Positions 13,437-22,352 of a stretch of DNA of 64,000 bases are shown one piece after another. The notes under the pieces were generated by a model, which was not told the origin of the DNA, did not search any database, and saw only the letters and a list, made by a program, of their open reading frames with translations. Positions within the stretch are counted from its first letter, which is position 1, and each line of letters begins with the position of its first letter. Source of the DNA: Papio anubis (taxonomy: Eukaryota; Chordata; Mammalia; Primates; Cercopithecidae); assembly GCF_008728515.1 (NCBI RefSeq), contig NW_022166823.1, positions 62,001 to 126,000 on the forward strand, given 5' to 3'. Made by a program: the position numbers and the translations under genes.

Positions 13437-16400
13437 GAAAGAGGACAGAGGTTTAAGAAAAAACAGCATTCCAGCCAGCGAACAGAAAGTAAAAGGCTGT
13501 GATGCAGATGTCATATTTGAGGAACAAGTGAGGATGGCAGAGACAAAGGGAGGGGAAAAAACAGAATACTAAAGCTAGGTGAGTAGGCAAACATTATACA
13601 GTCTTACAAGCTCCTTAAATACACTGGATTTCAGTCAGTGAAATGGGAAGCCAGTGGAGGGTCTGAAGCAGAGAAGTGACATGATGTGACAGATGTTTTT
13701 ATTCTTTTTTTTTTTTCTGAGACAGAGTCTTGCTCTGTCACCAAGGTTGCAGTGCAGTAGCGGATCTCGGCTCACTGCAACCCATACCTCCCAGGTTCAA
13801 GCAATCTCCCCATCTCAGCCTCCTGAGTAGCTGGGAATACAGGCACATCCATCACATCTAGCTAATTTTTTTATATTTTGTAGAGACACGGTTTTGCTAT
13901 GTTACCCAGGCTGGTCTTGAACTCCTGACCTCAAGTGATCCACCTGCCACAGCCTCTCAAAGTGCTGGGATTAGAGGCTTGAGCCATTGCGCCCAGCCAT
14001 GACAGATGTTTTTTAAAAAAATCTCTCAGCTGGGTGGAGAAGAAATTATCCTGAATAAAGGAAAAATAACAGCTGTTAACTATGATTCCAGCTGCACAGT
14101 TCTCACCTGAATGCTTACCTCTTTGGGTCTGAAACTCTTTCATCCAAAGCTTTTCTTCCCTCTCCAACTGGGATATCATATCTGGTTTGAAGGACTGATG
14201 TCCTATAAAAAGATAGTATTTAAGTGAAAATGTTGAAGTGTTAAAAGCAAAGAGTACTGAAAAATTCTGGTTCCAATCACATGATGTAAATCTCCTCCCT
14301 GCCCCTCCATGCAATGTTCAGGAAACATCTTTTTTTTAATCACAACACATTATAAGAAATACATTTACTACCATTGGAAATACATTACCCTATGTAAACT
14401 ATTGAAATAAAATATTAAAGGACCTGTTTCTAATCTGTATCTGTTTTCATCACATCCCTTACTGCAAGCAGCAGCAGTTATTGCCACAATATGCACCATT
14501 CTGGCTAAGGGGCTCTGATATTGTTACTCTATTTTATTACAGAAATGCTGATGCAACTTACTAATTTCCTGACCCACCAATGGATCATGACGGACAAGTT
14601 TAAAGAAAGCAGGAGGAGCCAAGCTCAACTGTTCTTTTATAGTTCATTTCTAAAAGAAAATCATTTGTCTTGGAACAAAGGCCAGAAACATCTTGTCTCT
14701 ATGCTCTAAAGAGACAGAAAAACTCTAGTCTCTGAGCAGTCCCAAAGCCTTAACAAGGGGACAGAGGCCAGGAATGCCACTAACATCCCAAAATACACAG
14801 GATAGCCTGATACAACACAGAATTATTTGGCCCAAAACATCAATGGCATGGAGGTTGAGAAACCCTGCTGAATTACAGAGGGTGCCTGTCCTTACCCACT
14901 GAAACCAGGTTCCTAAAGTTCTCCAGCATCACATCTCGGTACAGCTTCCTCTGGGCAGAGTCCAGCAGCCCTAGCTCCTCCTCAGTGAAGGCCACAGCCA
15001 CATCTTTGAATGTCACTGCCTCCTAGAACATCAAGCACATGTAACCTCAATCTCGTACCCAATGGCCACTGGCACCTAAGCAACTCTTTCTGTAGAGTTA
15101 CTATTCTTTCCTTTCCACAATCACACCAAAAATGCTAGGGGGAAAAAGGAAAATACCTGGTACATGTAACGTGGTGCCCTTTGTATAGTTAAATCCCTAG
15201 AACTGTCATTGTTAAATCACGGCATACACACATTTTACCATTTGACTGATAGCACCAAATTTTATAAGAAATTTTGCATTAATTTCTTCCCAACAGTGTT
15301 TAATGGTACCTATCTTCTCTCAGTGGATAGTACCACTATTTTGTCAATCCAACAGGCCTTCATAAAGCTCTGAGACAAGTATGCAGTTCATTCTCTGGGT
15401 TCTCAGGAACATGCTATATTGGTCAATTGCAGCAGCATTTAGGGTCAAGGTTAACAGTGCAGGCTCTTGAGTTTGACTGCCTTAGTTCACATTCCAAGGG
15501 TCTATCCACTGTTAGTTTTGTGACATTGCTCAAGTCACCTAACTTCTCAATACCTCAATTTCCACATCTGTATAAGAAGACCTCTATCATAGGGTCCTTG
15601 AAGGGATTAAATGCGTGAATACTATAAGGAACTTAGGACACTGTGTGACATACAGTAAGTACTCAATAAATGTTAGTCATTACTCTTATTATCATCACCA
15701 TCATCTCTTTCATCCCATTCATGGCTGCATGATAGCTCACAAACATGATCTACAATATATTTAACCATTCTAAATAATGCACATTCGATCATTTTAAATT
15801 CAAAAATGACAACGCCACAAAAAACATATTTTTACATAGATCTCGGCCAGCTCATATGGTTATTTCCTTAAGATAAGTTCCGGCTGGGCGCGATGGCTCA
15901 CTTCTGTAATCCCAGCACTTTTGAGAGGTCGAGGTGGGCGGATCACTTGAGGTCAGGAGTTCGAGACCAGCCCAACCAACATGGTGAAACCCTGTCTCTA
16001 CTAAAAATACAAAAATTAGTTGGGCATAGTGGCGCAAACCTGTAATCCCAGCTACTCGGGGGGCTGAGGCAGGAGAATCGCTTGAACCTGGCAGGTGGAG
16101 GTTGCAGTGAGCCAAGTTCATGTCACTGCACTCCAGCCTGAATGAGAGAGCAAGATTCTGTCTCCAAAAAAAAAAAAAAAAAAGATAAGTTCCAAGAAGT
16201 GGAAATTACATTGTAAAAAATATATATACACCTTTGTTTTGCTGGTCTTTGTTTTGCTGGTATAATGTTAATTTTCTCAACTAACTCTTCCTGTAAGAGA
16301 TTGTAAGTACTCCCGATTCTCTGTACTGTGGCCAAAACTGGACCTTATATTATTTTTTTAAAATCTTGAACAATTTGGTGAGTGATATAAACAGCTATTT

Positions 16401-18349
16401 AATTTTTTTAAAGATGATCTGATATTATTTTTCTTCACATATTGCCTTTCCTTAATCCTATTGGGATTTTTCATGTATCAATAACATTACTATTAAGGAT
16501 ATTAAGTCATTTTCTAGAATATATAAATTCCTACCCCTGCACCTGTTTCCTATTTGTCTCATAAATCTGTATATGGCATTTTTCTGTATGGAAATTAACA
16601 TTTTTATTTTTTACACTGCTCATCCTTACATTTGTTTTGGCTGGAGTTCTGATCATCCACGTACTAAACAACTTGATGACACACCTGGCAAAGAGTCATG
16701 CACTGAGAAAGGGAATCTGGTGAAGAGCAATGTTATTTTTGGAGCTCTTCATCCACCAGGACATGCCAGGGACACATACACGTGTAGCATAGCCTCAGGT
16801 CCCTGAATAGTCTCTTCTGTTTTTTTCTTTTTTGAGACAGTCTCACTCTATCGCCCAGGCTGGAGTGTAGTGGTGTGATCTCGGCTCACTGCAACCTCCG
16901 CCTCCCAGGTTCAAGCAATTTTCCTGCCTCATCTACACGAGTAGCTGGGATTACAGGTGTATGCCATCACGCCCAGCTAATTTTTGTATTTTAAGTAGAG
17001 ATAGGGTTTCACCATGTTGACCACACTGGTCTCAAACTCCTGACCTCAAGTGATCCACCCACCTCAGCCCCAAAGTGCTGGGATTACAGGTGAGCCACTG
17101 TGCCTGGCCTTCACCCAAATGAAATACCTGAAACTTCTGGCTTAGGCACTGAAAGCTTTAACTTCAGCTGGGCATTGAGTGGACTTCACTAAGTCTAAAG
17201 GTTCACACCTGTCTATGTTTAAAATGCAGGTAAGGCCATCTACATCCTCACAAAGCTGTTCCATGGAGCAAATTTCCTGGCGAATCTCCAAGTGCTATAA
17301 AACTTTTAAACTAAGTATGTACATCTTTAAAATATAATAACATGTTAATGAATAAAACAGATACTTAACTATAATACAAGGTTTTACTTAGAATTAAAGA
17401 AAGAAATCTAGCTCTTGTTTGAAACTAAAATTACTTTCTCTGAGTTTGGCATCAGTCAGATGCTACTGCACCAAGCTATACTTTATTCTTTCCATAAAAT
17501 GAGGTGTCGTGTACGAGAAAATGAGTCTAAAACTTTAAAGATTTAAAAAATGGTAGAATTCTCAAAATTCCTATTTGGGAAGAGAAGTTATATGGGGAAA
17601 AACTGCTATTGTCAATGTCCTTAAAATGGCAAAATTCATAGATTACATGAACATGGAGAATGAGGAAAAATAAAATCAGGTAAACGATGGAAAATGACAT
17701 GATAAAACGTAGGTGATATAAAATTAAATTTAAAAAACTCAAAATTGTACGTAAAGTACGATTATATATATTTGTGAGTGCAAATGAAAAGGAAGGTGGG
17801 AAATTATTGGTAAACATATTTGTAATGTGACAGTTGTTTTCCATTTAAAAAATGTATCTGTTAGGCCAGGCAGGAGGATCACTTCAGCCCAGCAGTTCAA
17901 GACCAGCCTGGGCAACACAGGAATATCCCCTCTCTATTAAAAATAATTAGCCGGTTGTGGCGGTACGTGCCTGTGGTCCCAGCCACTCAAGAGGCTAAGG
18001 TGGGAGGATCTATTGAGCCCAGGAGGCCCAGATTGCAGTAAGCCACTGCACTCCAGCCTAGGAAACAAGGTGAGACTCTGTCTCTAAATATATATATTTA
18101 GAAATTTATATTTACATATATAAATATATTACACATAAATAGATTTTAAAATATTTAAGATATATATATATATAAATGTTTATACTATTATTTGGAAATA
18201 AAAGGCAAGAGCCTGGCATATAACAATCTTTCAAGCACCTTTCGTTCCCTTTACTCTTCCAAATGGGAAAAATGTGTCCAATCTTTGTGCAATGAGATGT
18301 CATTTTAAGAAACAGAAAGGCAAAATAAACTTACCTGGAACTTGGTCAT
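1..18349 (-). CDS. ZNF235: ZNF235, KRAB C2H2 zinc-finger protein (coding span, 3' part outside window)
   Basis: Predicted nuclear sequence-specific transcriptional repressor. The coding sequence joins 18349-18335, 15022-14896, 14202-14107 and 1020-1, and every junction has AG/GT splice signals in a continuous frame. The visible protein is 419 residues: MTKFQ start, KRAB-A box (6-48), KRAB-B box (48-79), a long linker with decayed fingers, and canonical C2H2 fingers starting at residues 319, 347 and 375 plus a partial one at 403. The family member I recall is about 738 residues, so some 320 residues of finger array lie beyond base 1. Recognition rests on the KRAB boxes, the linker after residue 79 and the first fingers, all of which match ZNF235 as I remember it. 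KRAB-A has EEEL where most family members have EEW. No internal stop is seen. The 13 kb intron 4 is packed with repeats and two antisense processed pseudogenes. Confidence 0.9.
1021..1785. other. ZNF235 intron 4, no recognisable feature
   Basis: Unique-looking intronic DNA next to the exon 5 acceptor. I recognise no repeat or gene. Confidence 0.5.
1786..2740 (+). pseudogene. MRPS15 processed pseudogene, split by an Alu
   Basis: Translating the plus strand in shifting frames gives pieces that match mitochondrial ribosomal protein S15 as I recall it: LLKDYQNFPRVEKVDDAVK near 2070-2120, KICSYEKH just after the Alu, YLLMNINQRKKMLKNLHKTY near 2488-2545, then LTKKAL and QKLKKQKKS. An alanine-coding GCAGCA tract at 2706-2732 corresponds to the alanine run near the C-terminus of the parent. 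There are several stops and frameshifts and no introns, so it is a dead retrocopy lying antisense in ZNF235 intron 4. The 5' limit is uncertain. Confidence 0.75.
2262..2424 (-). mobile_element. Alu with internal deletion, inserted in MRPS15 pseudogene
   Basis: Starts with a T-run and ends CGCCTGGCC. The right-arm sequence joins directly to the 5' end of the left arm, so the middle of the element is missing. Flanks AAGGTC and AAGATC look like a worn target duplication. Confidence 0.8.
2780..4015 (+). mobile_element. L1 fragment (ORF2 region), degenerate
   Basis: A-rich DNA with L1 ORF2 landmarks such as the CATATTCTAGGCCATAAAAC type segment near 2928-2950, ending in the reverse-transcriptase part near 3950-4010. 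The reading frame is broken throughout. A new L1 5' segment begins directly afterwards. Confidence 0.7.
4016..7640 (+). mobile_element. L1 element, ORF1 to ORF2, degenerate
   Basis: ORF1-type coiled-coil sequence (4040-4520) is followed by ORF2 endonuclease and reverse-transcriptase sequence, with the usual landmarks (CAAGAACTGG- and CCTAGGAATGTATTTAACCA-like blocks near 6740 and 7090). Many stops are present. It breaks off near 7600, where an inverted piece begins. Confidence 0.8.
7640..7735 (-). mobile_element. Inverted L1 3' fragment
   Basis: AGCCATTCTGACGGGTATAA and the following TTTTAATTTGCATTTCT are antisense to the late ORF2 segment of L1, while the preceding 3.6 kb are sense. This is the junction expected from inversion during integration or a nested copy. 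Confidence 0.6.
7736..8399. other. Unassigned repeat-like intron DNA
   Basis: AT-rich sequence between two L1 copies. It resembles an old transposon relic but I cannot name it. Confidence 0.35.
8832..9185 (+). pseudogene. NDUFA3 processed pseudogene
   Basis: From the ATG at 8848 the plus strand reads MAARLAAFFKNAW. After a two-base frameshift near 8888 it reads VLVVSF, ILPPLSPYTKYAIMINQATP and YNYPMPV before a stop. This matches NDUFA3, the small accessory subunit of respiratory complex I. The downstream sequence includes a 3'-untranslated-like part, an AGTAAA in place of AATAAA near 9150, and an A-rich tail, so it is an intronless retrocopy that landed in an L1 in ZNF235 intron 4. The frameshift and stop make a functional product unlikely. 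Confidence 0.88.
9219..9514 (-). mobile_element. Alu (S-type)
   Basis: Full-length antisense Alu with a T-run at 9219 and CCGGCC end. Imperfect flanking repeats AGGAATCTAATCT and AGGAATCAAATCT mark the insertion site in the L1. Confidence 0.93.
11081..11384 (+). mobile_element. Alu
   Basis: Full-length sense Alu from GGCTGGGTGTGGTGGCTCAC to an A-rich tail, inside L1. Confidence 0.93.
11525..11820 (-). mobile_element. Alu
   Basis: Full-length antisense Alu, T-run at 11525, inside L1. Confidence 0.93.
12744..13043 (-). mobile_element. Alu (Y/S-type)
   Basis: Full-length antisense Alu ending CACCCGGCC. Flanking GAAGATG repeats are visible. Confidence 0.93.
13117..13437 (+). mobile_element. 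Alu with (AATC)n tail
   Basis: Full-length sense Alu whose tail has become a tetranucleotide repeat of about ten units (13398-13437). Confidence 0.93.
13398..13437 (+). repeat. (AATC)n microsatellite
   Basis: About ten uninterrupted AATC units at the 3' end of the Alu. Likely length-variable. Confidence 0.95.
13701..13999 (-). mobile_element. Alu
   Basis: Antisense Alu bounded by a perfect 14-base duplication TGACAGATGTTTTT (13687-13700 and 14000-14013). Confidence 0.93.
14107..14202 (-). CDS. ZNF235: ZNF235 exon 4, KRAB-B box
   Basis: A 96-base exon encoding HQSFKPDMISQLEREEKLWM and following residues, the KRAB-B type sequence that strengthens repression by KRAB-A. The acceptor AG is 14204-14203 and the donor GTGAGA begins at 14106. 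A second donor-like GTAAGC begins at 14118 inside the exon; its use would remove 12 bases, four codons, in frame. The exon has the same length and phase as the ZNF112 exon at 40829-40924. Confidence 0.88.
14203..14895. other. ZNF235 intron 3
   Basis: 693 bases between the KRAB-A and KRAB-B exons. I recognise no repeat in it. Its ZNF112 counterpart (40925-44416) is 3.5 kb because of inserted repeats. Confidence 0.7.
14896..15022 (-). CDS. ZNF235: ZNF235 exon 3, KRAB-A box
   Basis: A 127-base exon, the standard KRAB-A size, running from acceptor TCTAG to donor GTAAGG. It encodes VTFKDVAVAFTEEELGLL followed by DSAQRKLYRDVMLENFRN. The KRAB-A box recruits the TRIM28 (KAP1) corepressor. The DV and MLE motifs are present, but the tryptophan of EEW is leucine. 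The exon ends in phase 1, which matches exon 4. Confidence 0.92.
15430..15690 (+). mobile_element. MIR element in ZNF235 intron 2
   Basis: MIR core features: TCTTGAGTTTGACTGCC, CATCTGTATAAG and a CAGTAAGTACTCAATAAATG end. It lies about 410 bases upstream (transcript sense) of the KRAB-A exon. ZNF112 has a MIR in the same place. Confidence 0.85.
15882..16183 (+). mobile_element. Alu (S-type)
   Basis: Sense Alu flanked by AAGATAAGTTCC direct repeats (about 15869-15880 and after the A-tail). Confidence 0.93.
16818..17109 (-). mobile_element. Alu
   Basis: Antisense Alu, T-run at 16820 and TGCCTGGCC end. Confidence 0.92.
17110..17863. other. ZNF235 intron 2, paralogous to ZNF112 intron 2
   Basis: No named repeat. 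Stretches such as GAAATACCTGAAACTTCTGG and AATCTAGCTCTTG have diverged counterparts near 45935 and 46225 in ZNF112 intron 2, so this is ancestral intron sequence kept in both duplicates. Confidence 0.5.
17864..18088 (+). mobile_element. Alu, old and 5'-truncated (J-type)
   Basis: Sense Alu lacking the first part of the left arm and strongly diverged. It ends in an AT-rich microsatellite. Confidence 0.85.
18088..18180. repeat. (TA)n-rich low-complexity tract
   Basis: Imperfect TA repeats, with a purer TATATATATATATA run near 18160-18173. Confidence 0.85.
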
Positions 18350-18397
18350 TTTCCCCCTCTTCCTTCCGGGAAAAGGCAGAGTTCCGGGGGAGTGAAC
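18335..18397 (-). CDS. ZNF235: ZNF235 exon 2 with start codon
   Basis: The exon runs from acceptor CCCCCAG to donor GTAAGT. It carries 48 bases of 5' untranslated sequence with no upstream ATG, then ATG at 18349-18347 encoding MTKFQ, ending in phase 0. This start is chosen because it joins in frame to KRAB-A and gives the usual short KRAB leader. ZNF112 has the same MTKFQ exon at 47257-47305. Confidence 0.88.
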
Positions 18398-18679
18398 CTG
18401 GGGGAGGGAAAGGCATCATGAGATAGGTTAGGGATGCCACTAGTCAACATGGCACTTTATGTGGCACTTTAGAGAAAGGTCTCCCTTTCTCTAGGCAGGC
18501 ACAGTTACACACAGCTTAGTGAGAACGGGAGCTGGATCCCAGCTACCACTGGGCCCCCTCACCCAGCTGCTTTTGTTCATGAACATTTCATATTAACAGA
18601 CCTAAATCAAATGCAGCTCCCTGCGTACTCCTTCTGAATCTTAGTCTCCAAGGAAATGAGACAAAGACAGGCAGGGTAA

Positions 18680-18845
18680 TGTAACAGAGCCAAAATGCCT
18701 GGCTTCAAATTTAGGCATTTCTACTTATTTTCTACTGATCAGTATAAACAGTATAAGCAGTATAAACCTTAAGTGAATTATTAATCTCTCTGTGCCTTAA
18801 TTCAGTCACCTGTAAATGGGGAAAATAATGCCTGTATTCTCTATT
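18680..18845 (+). mobile_element. MIR element in ZNF235 intron 1
   Basis: Diverged MIR (CTCTGTGCCTTAATTCAGTC, ACCTGTAAATGGGGAAAATA) about 290 bases upstream of exon 2 in transcript sense. A MIR sits at the same offset in ZNF112 (47610-47765). Confidence 0.7.
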
Positions 18846-19539
18846 TCCTGCAGCTTCTGACAAGCAAGTGCTATTATGCTTCATAAAACTGCCCTTTTGA
18901 GTATGCTTTCTAGAAAATGAATTTTTCAAGAAACCCAGAACTCAAAGATAATTGCTCTGTCCTGTGAGTTACCATGACCCTCAGAAAAGTCTGTAACTGT
19001 GATTGGTTGTCTAACATAATTAGGTCCGTTGGTAATGACAGTTAAACTGCTACGGATTTTTTTTTCCTCCAATAGATGTAATTACTTGCAAATGTTACTC
19101 AGCTGGAGGAGCCTCAAGAAAGTCTCTTTTTCCATATGCATGAAAGCAATGACTACTAAAACCCTAAAACTCTCTAAGAAATGCTGTTACACTTAAGTTA
19201 ACCACACGGGATTACTGGTTATAACCACATACTGAACATTTATTAGCTCCTCAGGACACCTCTGGCACTCTGCAAATCTGTAATGACGATAGCTTCTCTG
19301 AGATAAAACACAGAGGACATTCCCCAGGCTCCGGCTGGAACTAATCTCCTGTCAAGAGGCTAGAAAAGTACAAGAATCCAGGAACGGCCCCACCTCAGGC
19401 AAGGATTAGAGAAGGGACAGCGGCTCCGTAGCTGGATCTCCGACCCCATCCCAGGTTCAGAGGAGTTTCCAAACAACAGGCGTATTTTTGAGTATAACAG
19501 AATTAACGGCGGCATCCAACATTTTCCTATGCACTGGTT

Positions 19540-19690
19540 TTAAGCTTATTTCTATAAAATCTCATTTAATTCTCACAAGAACATCACTGGGAACGCACTA
19601 ACCCTTTACAGGCACGAGGAAACTGAGACAAGGAGAGATTAAGTAACTTGCCCAATATTTTGCCGCGAGGAGCAGGCAGGACTGGCTGGT
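19540..19690 (-). mobile_element. MIR element near ZNF235 exon 1
   Basis: Antisense MIR with GAGGAAACTGAGACAAGGAG and TTAAGTAACTTGCCCA, about 250 bases from the exon 1 donor. Matched by 60890-61040 in ZNF112. Confidence 0.75.
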
Positions 19691-19933
19691 ATGTGCGTGA
19701 GGCTGGCTAGGGCAGCAGAGAGGGCGGGAGACCCTCAACCTCGAAGCACGACGCAAGCCCGCCCCCAACGCAAGAGGTTCCGCCGAGGGGACGCAAACTC
19801 CCGCAGTCTCCCAACCCTGCCCTCGAGCGCGGGCCACAGCTTCTCTTCCCCAAGCCAAGGACCGGTTCATCGCTGGCCCCACGCCCAGGCCAAGAGGGCT
19901 CGGAGAAGTCTTGGAGACCCGGAGCTGACTCAC

Positions 19934-20030
19934 CTCCCTGGGAGCTATCTCAGGTCCGACCTCGCCTTCCTGGAGCGGAAGTGCCTGCGAGTGCCCACGG
20001 TTCGTGGACTCCACTTCCCAGAATTCCTAA
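19934..20030 (-). other. ZNF235: ZNF235 noncoding exon 1 (approximate 5' end)
   Basis: A strong donor CAGGGAG/GTGAGTC ends the exon at 19934 inside CpG-rich DNA just downstream, on the minus strand, of the ETS and SBS promoter motifs. It contains no ATG on the minus strand. The transcription start cannot be fixed from sequence, so the 5' boundary is a guess. Confidence 0.6.
20008..20027 (+). promoter_or_regulatory. SBS-like motif, proximal copy in ZNF235 promoter
   Basis: ACTCCACTTCCCAGAATTCC keeps the central CTTCCCAGAAT core of an SBS but has a weaker 5' half (ACTCC for ACTAC). It lies 31 bases from the GGAA core at 19977. Confidence 0.65.
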
Positions 20031-20062
20031 GCGGAAGCGTCTCAGAGTTCTCTCACTCCTGG

Positions 20063-20082
20063 ACTACAGTTCCCAGAATGCT
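20063..20082 (+). promoter_or_regulatory. SBS motif (ZNF143/THAP11-type site), distal copy
   Basis: ACTACAGTTCCCAGAATGCT is a near-perfect match to the SBS consensus bound by ZNF143 and THAP11 in housekeeping promoters. It lies upstream of the presumed ZNF235 start, 30 bases from the GGAA core at 20033. Confidence 0.85.
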
Positions 20083-20339
20083 CCAAGGGTCGCGCTTCCC
20101 ACCAGCTGGGTTTTGTTTTGACTCAAGCCGGTTGGGTTTGAGACACTTCTCTGGCGCTACTACTGTCAGATTCCTTTTAGTTTTATTCATTTTAAAAATT
20201 CATGAGAAAATAATTGTAAAATTTTTAAAGTGATGGCATATAAAAGTGAAAAGTTCAGCTTGTATTATGAAAATAAGCTAGAAACCAAAATTTTTAGCAG
20301 AAACAAAGGGTAGGCTAAAAATGGGAAGCGTAAAAGTGA

Positions 20340-21480
20340 CTTAGGCTGAGCTCCGATGGACGCCGAACGTTAAGGAATACCAGATCTCAAACTTGTGTCA
20401 AATGCCGGCTCCCCGAATATCATCAACTCAACCTGTTGATAAGACAAACAACGGAATTTGTTGCTGATTGCAGCAATGGAGGACAACACTTCGACGGAGC
20501 GTTGGCACCTTCACAGAGAAAGTGTCAAGGCAAGGTTGGAACTGATTGAGAACTGGATGTTTAAGGCGGGTCTTTCATTGCAAGGGATTTTATTAGTATT
20601 GCATAATGATCATGATACTACAGTCCGGGATTGGTGGATATAGCAAGGATTTTTGGTACTTTCTTTGGAAGAGATTGAAAATTTGATGGGTCTCTGCGGA
20701 AGCATAATGAACAATTAAACAGTTTGCTTGGGCAGGAATCTCCTCGAATAAAGGCCTGCTGATGAAGACAGCTGAACAATCATGTTAGTGCCGAAAGTAA
20801 ATTGTGATGAAACGGGAAAAGTTCGCTTGTCCCCCTCCCAGGGCATGTAATGGGGGTGTGGCTCGTTTCTTCGTGCCCAGCTGCTCAAACCTCTAGAGGG
20901 AGCCTGCACACGGCAGGTTGCAGAGCTCCAATCCAACGACAGTGTCTAGGGGTGAATGTTTACAGCTCCTGAAGCCCCAGTGGGCGTGTTTCACAGGGTA
21001 CTTTTTTAGTTTAGCCATCCATAGGAGGCTTGTGTTAGCTCAATTAGACCCCTGCCTTATCGCAAGCACAAGAGGGGTCTTGTATCCCAGAGATTCTTGC
21101 CTTGGTGTACCAGAAGAATCGTATCACACATGGGCTTGGAGAAAGAGTGCAAGGTTTTACTTGCACATAAGTTTACTTATGAATGATCTATGGGGAAAGC
21201 TCTTCCCAAATACCTAAGGCTTTTCACCTTTCATGGGGATCGGGCTAATGCACAGCTGTTCATTTGGAAGAGGGTATTACAATTCATGAACTCCAGGGCT
21301 TAATCTCCACATTTGCCTAAGTTTGGAGGATCCTGAGATTTTTATTTTCCTTTACATACCCAATCTGCTTTAAAAATTTCCTGATTACCTAAAAGTATCT
21401 TATGACTGGTTTGTCAAATCAATATCCAGTCCATTCATTTTATTTATCTACTTAGGTGTATTTATTATTGAACACTACTG
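20340..21480. other. Unrecognised DNA upstream of ZNF235 promoter
   Basis: The first 55 bases resemble 62068-62115 beyond the ZNF112 promoter (both have GGACNCCGAA and TTAAGGAATAC), so they belong to the duplicated unit. The next kilobase holds a short plus-strand frame (20458-20643, MEDNTSTERWHLH start) that I cannot match. The 20870-21480 part has the feel of an old LTR or other repeat. Confidence 0.4.
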
Positions 21481-21639
21481 CATCATCCCCTTTTTCAGAC
21501 CCTGGCCTGTTGAAGGAATTAGGTCAGTTGTTATGATGTTACACATTCTGGATTTCTCCAACTTTTTTGGCCTCTGTCCCTAGTTCCTGGGAGATGGCAT
21601 TTAAACTCTTAAAATATCCTGAATTATAGAAGCTGTTTG

Positions 21640-22310
21640 TTATTCACAGTGGGCCACTCACACTCTATCTGACAGATTGTCTCTGACAGAGACACATCAT
21701 GGGCCTCTAGATAAGTTATGCTAGTGAGATTACTTCAGATAGGTGCTGGTTACACCAGACAGATCGATCATGTGATTTGAAGTTTACGACTCTGAGCCAA
21801 ATAACATCAGCCTGTGTAGAGGATGGGGGCTAGAGATTGAGTTACACGTCAGTTCTCAATCACACCTATGTAATAAAGCCCTAATAAAATCTATGAACAC
21901 AAGCTTGGATAGACGACTTTGGTTGGCAAGTATTCTCATACAGCTGTGTGCTGGGAGGGTAATGTGTCCTGATTCCAAGAGAAAGAACCATGGAATTTTC
22001 TATCTGGAACCCTCCCAGACCTTGCCCTATGCATTTTCTACCTTTGGTTGGTTTTGATTTGTATCCTTTTGTTATAATAAAGCTGTAATTAATAAATATA
22101 ATTTTCCTGGGTTCTGTGAGTTGTTTCAGTACATTATTAAACCTGAGAGGCTAGTGATCAGAAGTGGTCAGCTGGTCAGAAGTGAGGGTGGCATGGAAAC
22201 CCTTGAACTTGCAGTTTGGAATGAAAAAAGTCTTATGAGGACTGTGCGCTTAATCTGTGAAGTTTGACCTAACACTGGGTAATTAGTTCCAGAAGTAATT
22301 ACACCACTTA
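21640..22310 (+). mobile_element. ERVL-like solo LTR (probable)
   Basis: It contains TGTAATAAAGCCCTAATAAA, a further ATAATAAAGCTG block and a GGTTCTGTGAGTTGTTTCAG segment typical of old ERVL-type LTRs, followed by CAGAAGTG as near an ERVL primer-binding region. No coding sequence was noted. The same GAGTTCTGTGAGT block occurs in a second LTR at 43195-43810. Confidence 0.5.
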
Positions 22311-22352
22311 ATAATATGGGCTAATACCTTTATGAACCTCAGGGCAGAAAGT

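Larger units (their letters stand above)
19700..20090 (-). promoter_or_regulatory. ZNF235: ZNF235 CpG-rich promoter
   Basis: GC- and CpG-rich stretch surrounding the exon 1 donor, with no TATA box seen. It holds two ETS-type GGAA sites in GCGGAAG context (19977-19980 and 20033-20036) and two SBS-type sites (20008-20027 and 20063-20082). This is the typical make-up of a broadly expressed zinc-finger gene promoter. The region is homologous in layout to the ZNF112 promoter at 61296-61480. Confidence 0.75.

Noticed and set aside
13398..13437. CRISPR-like regular repeat
   Set aside because: It is a tetranucleotide microsatellite at an Alu tail, with no spacers.
19691..20233. 180-codon plus-strand frame across the ZNF235 promoter
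   Set aside because: GC-rich DNA lacks stops by chance; the frame runs over the promoter motifs and exon 1 and has no protein similarity I know.
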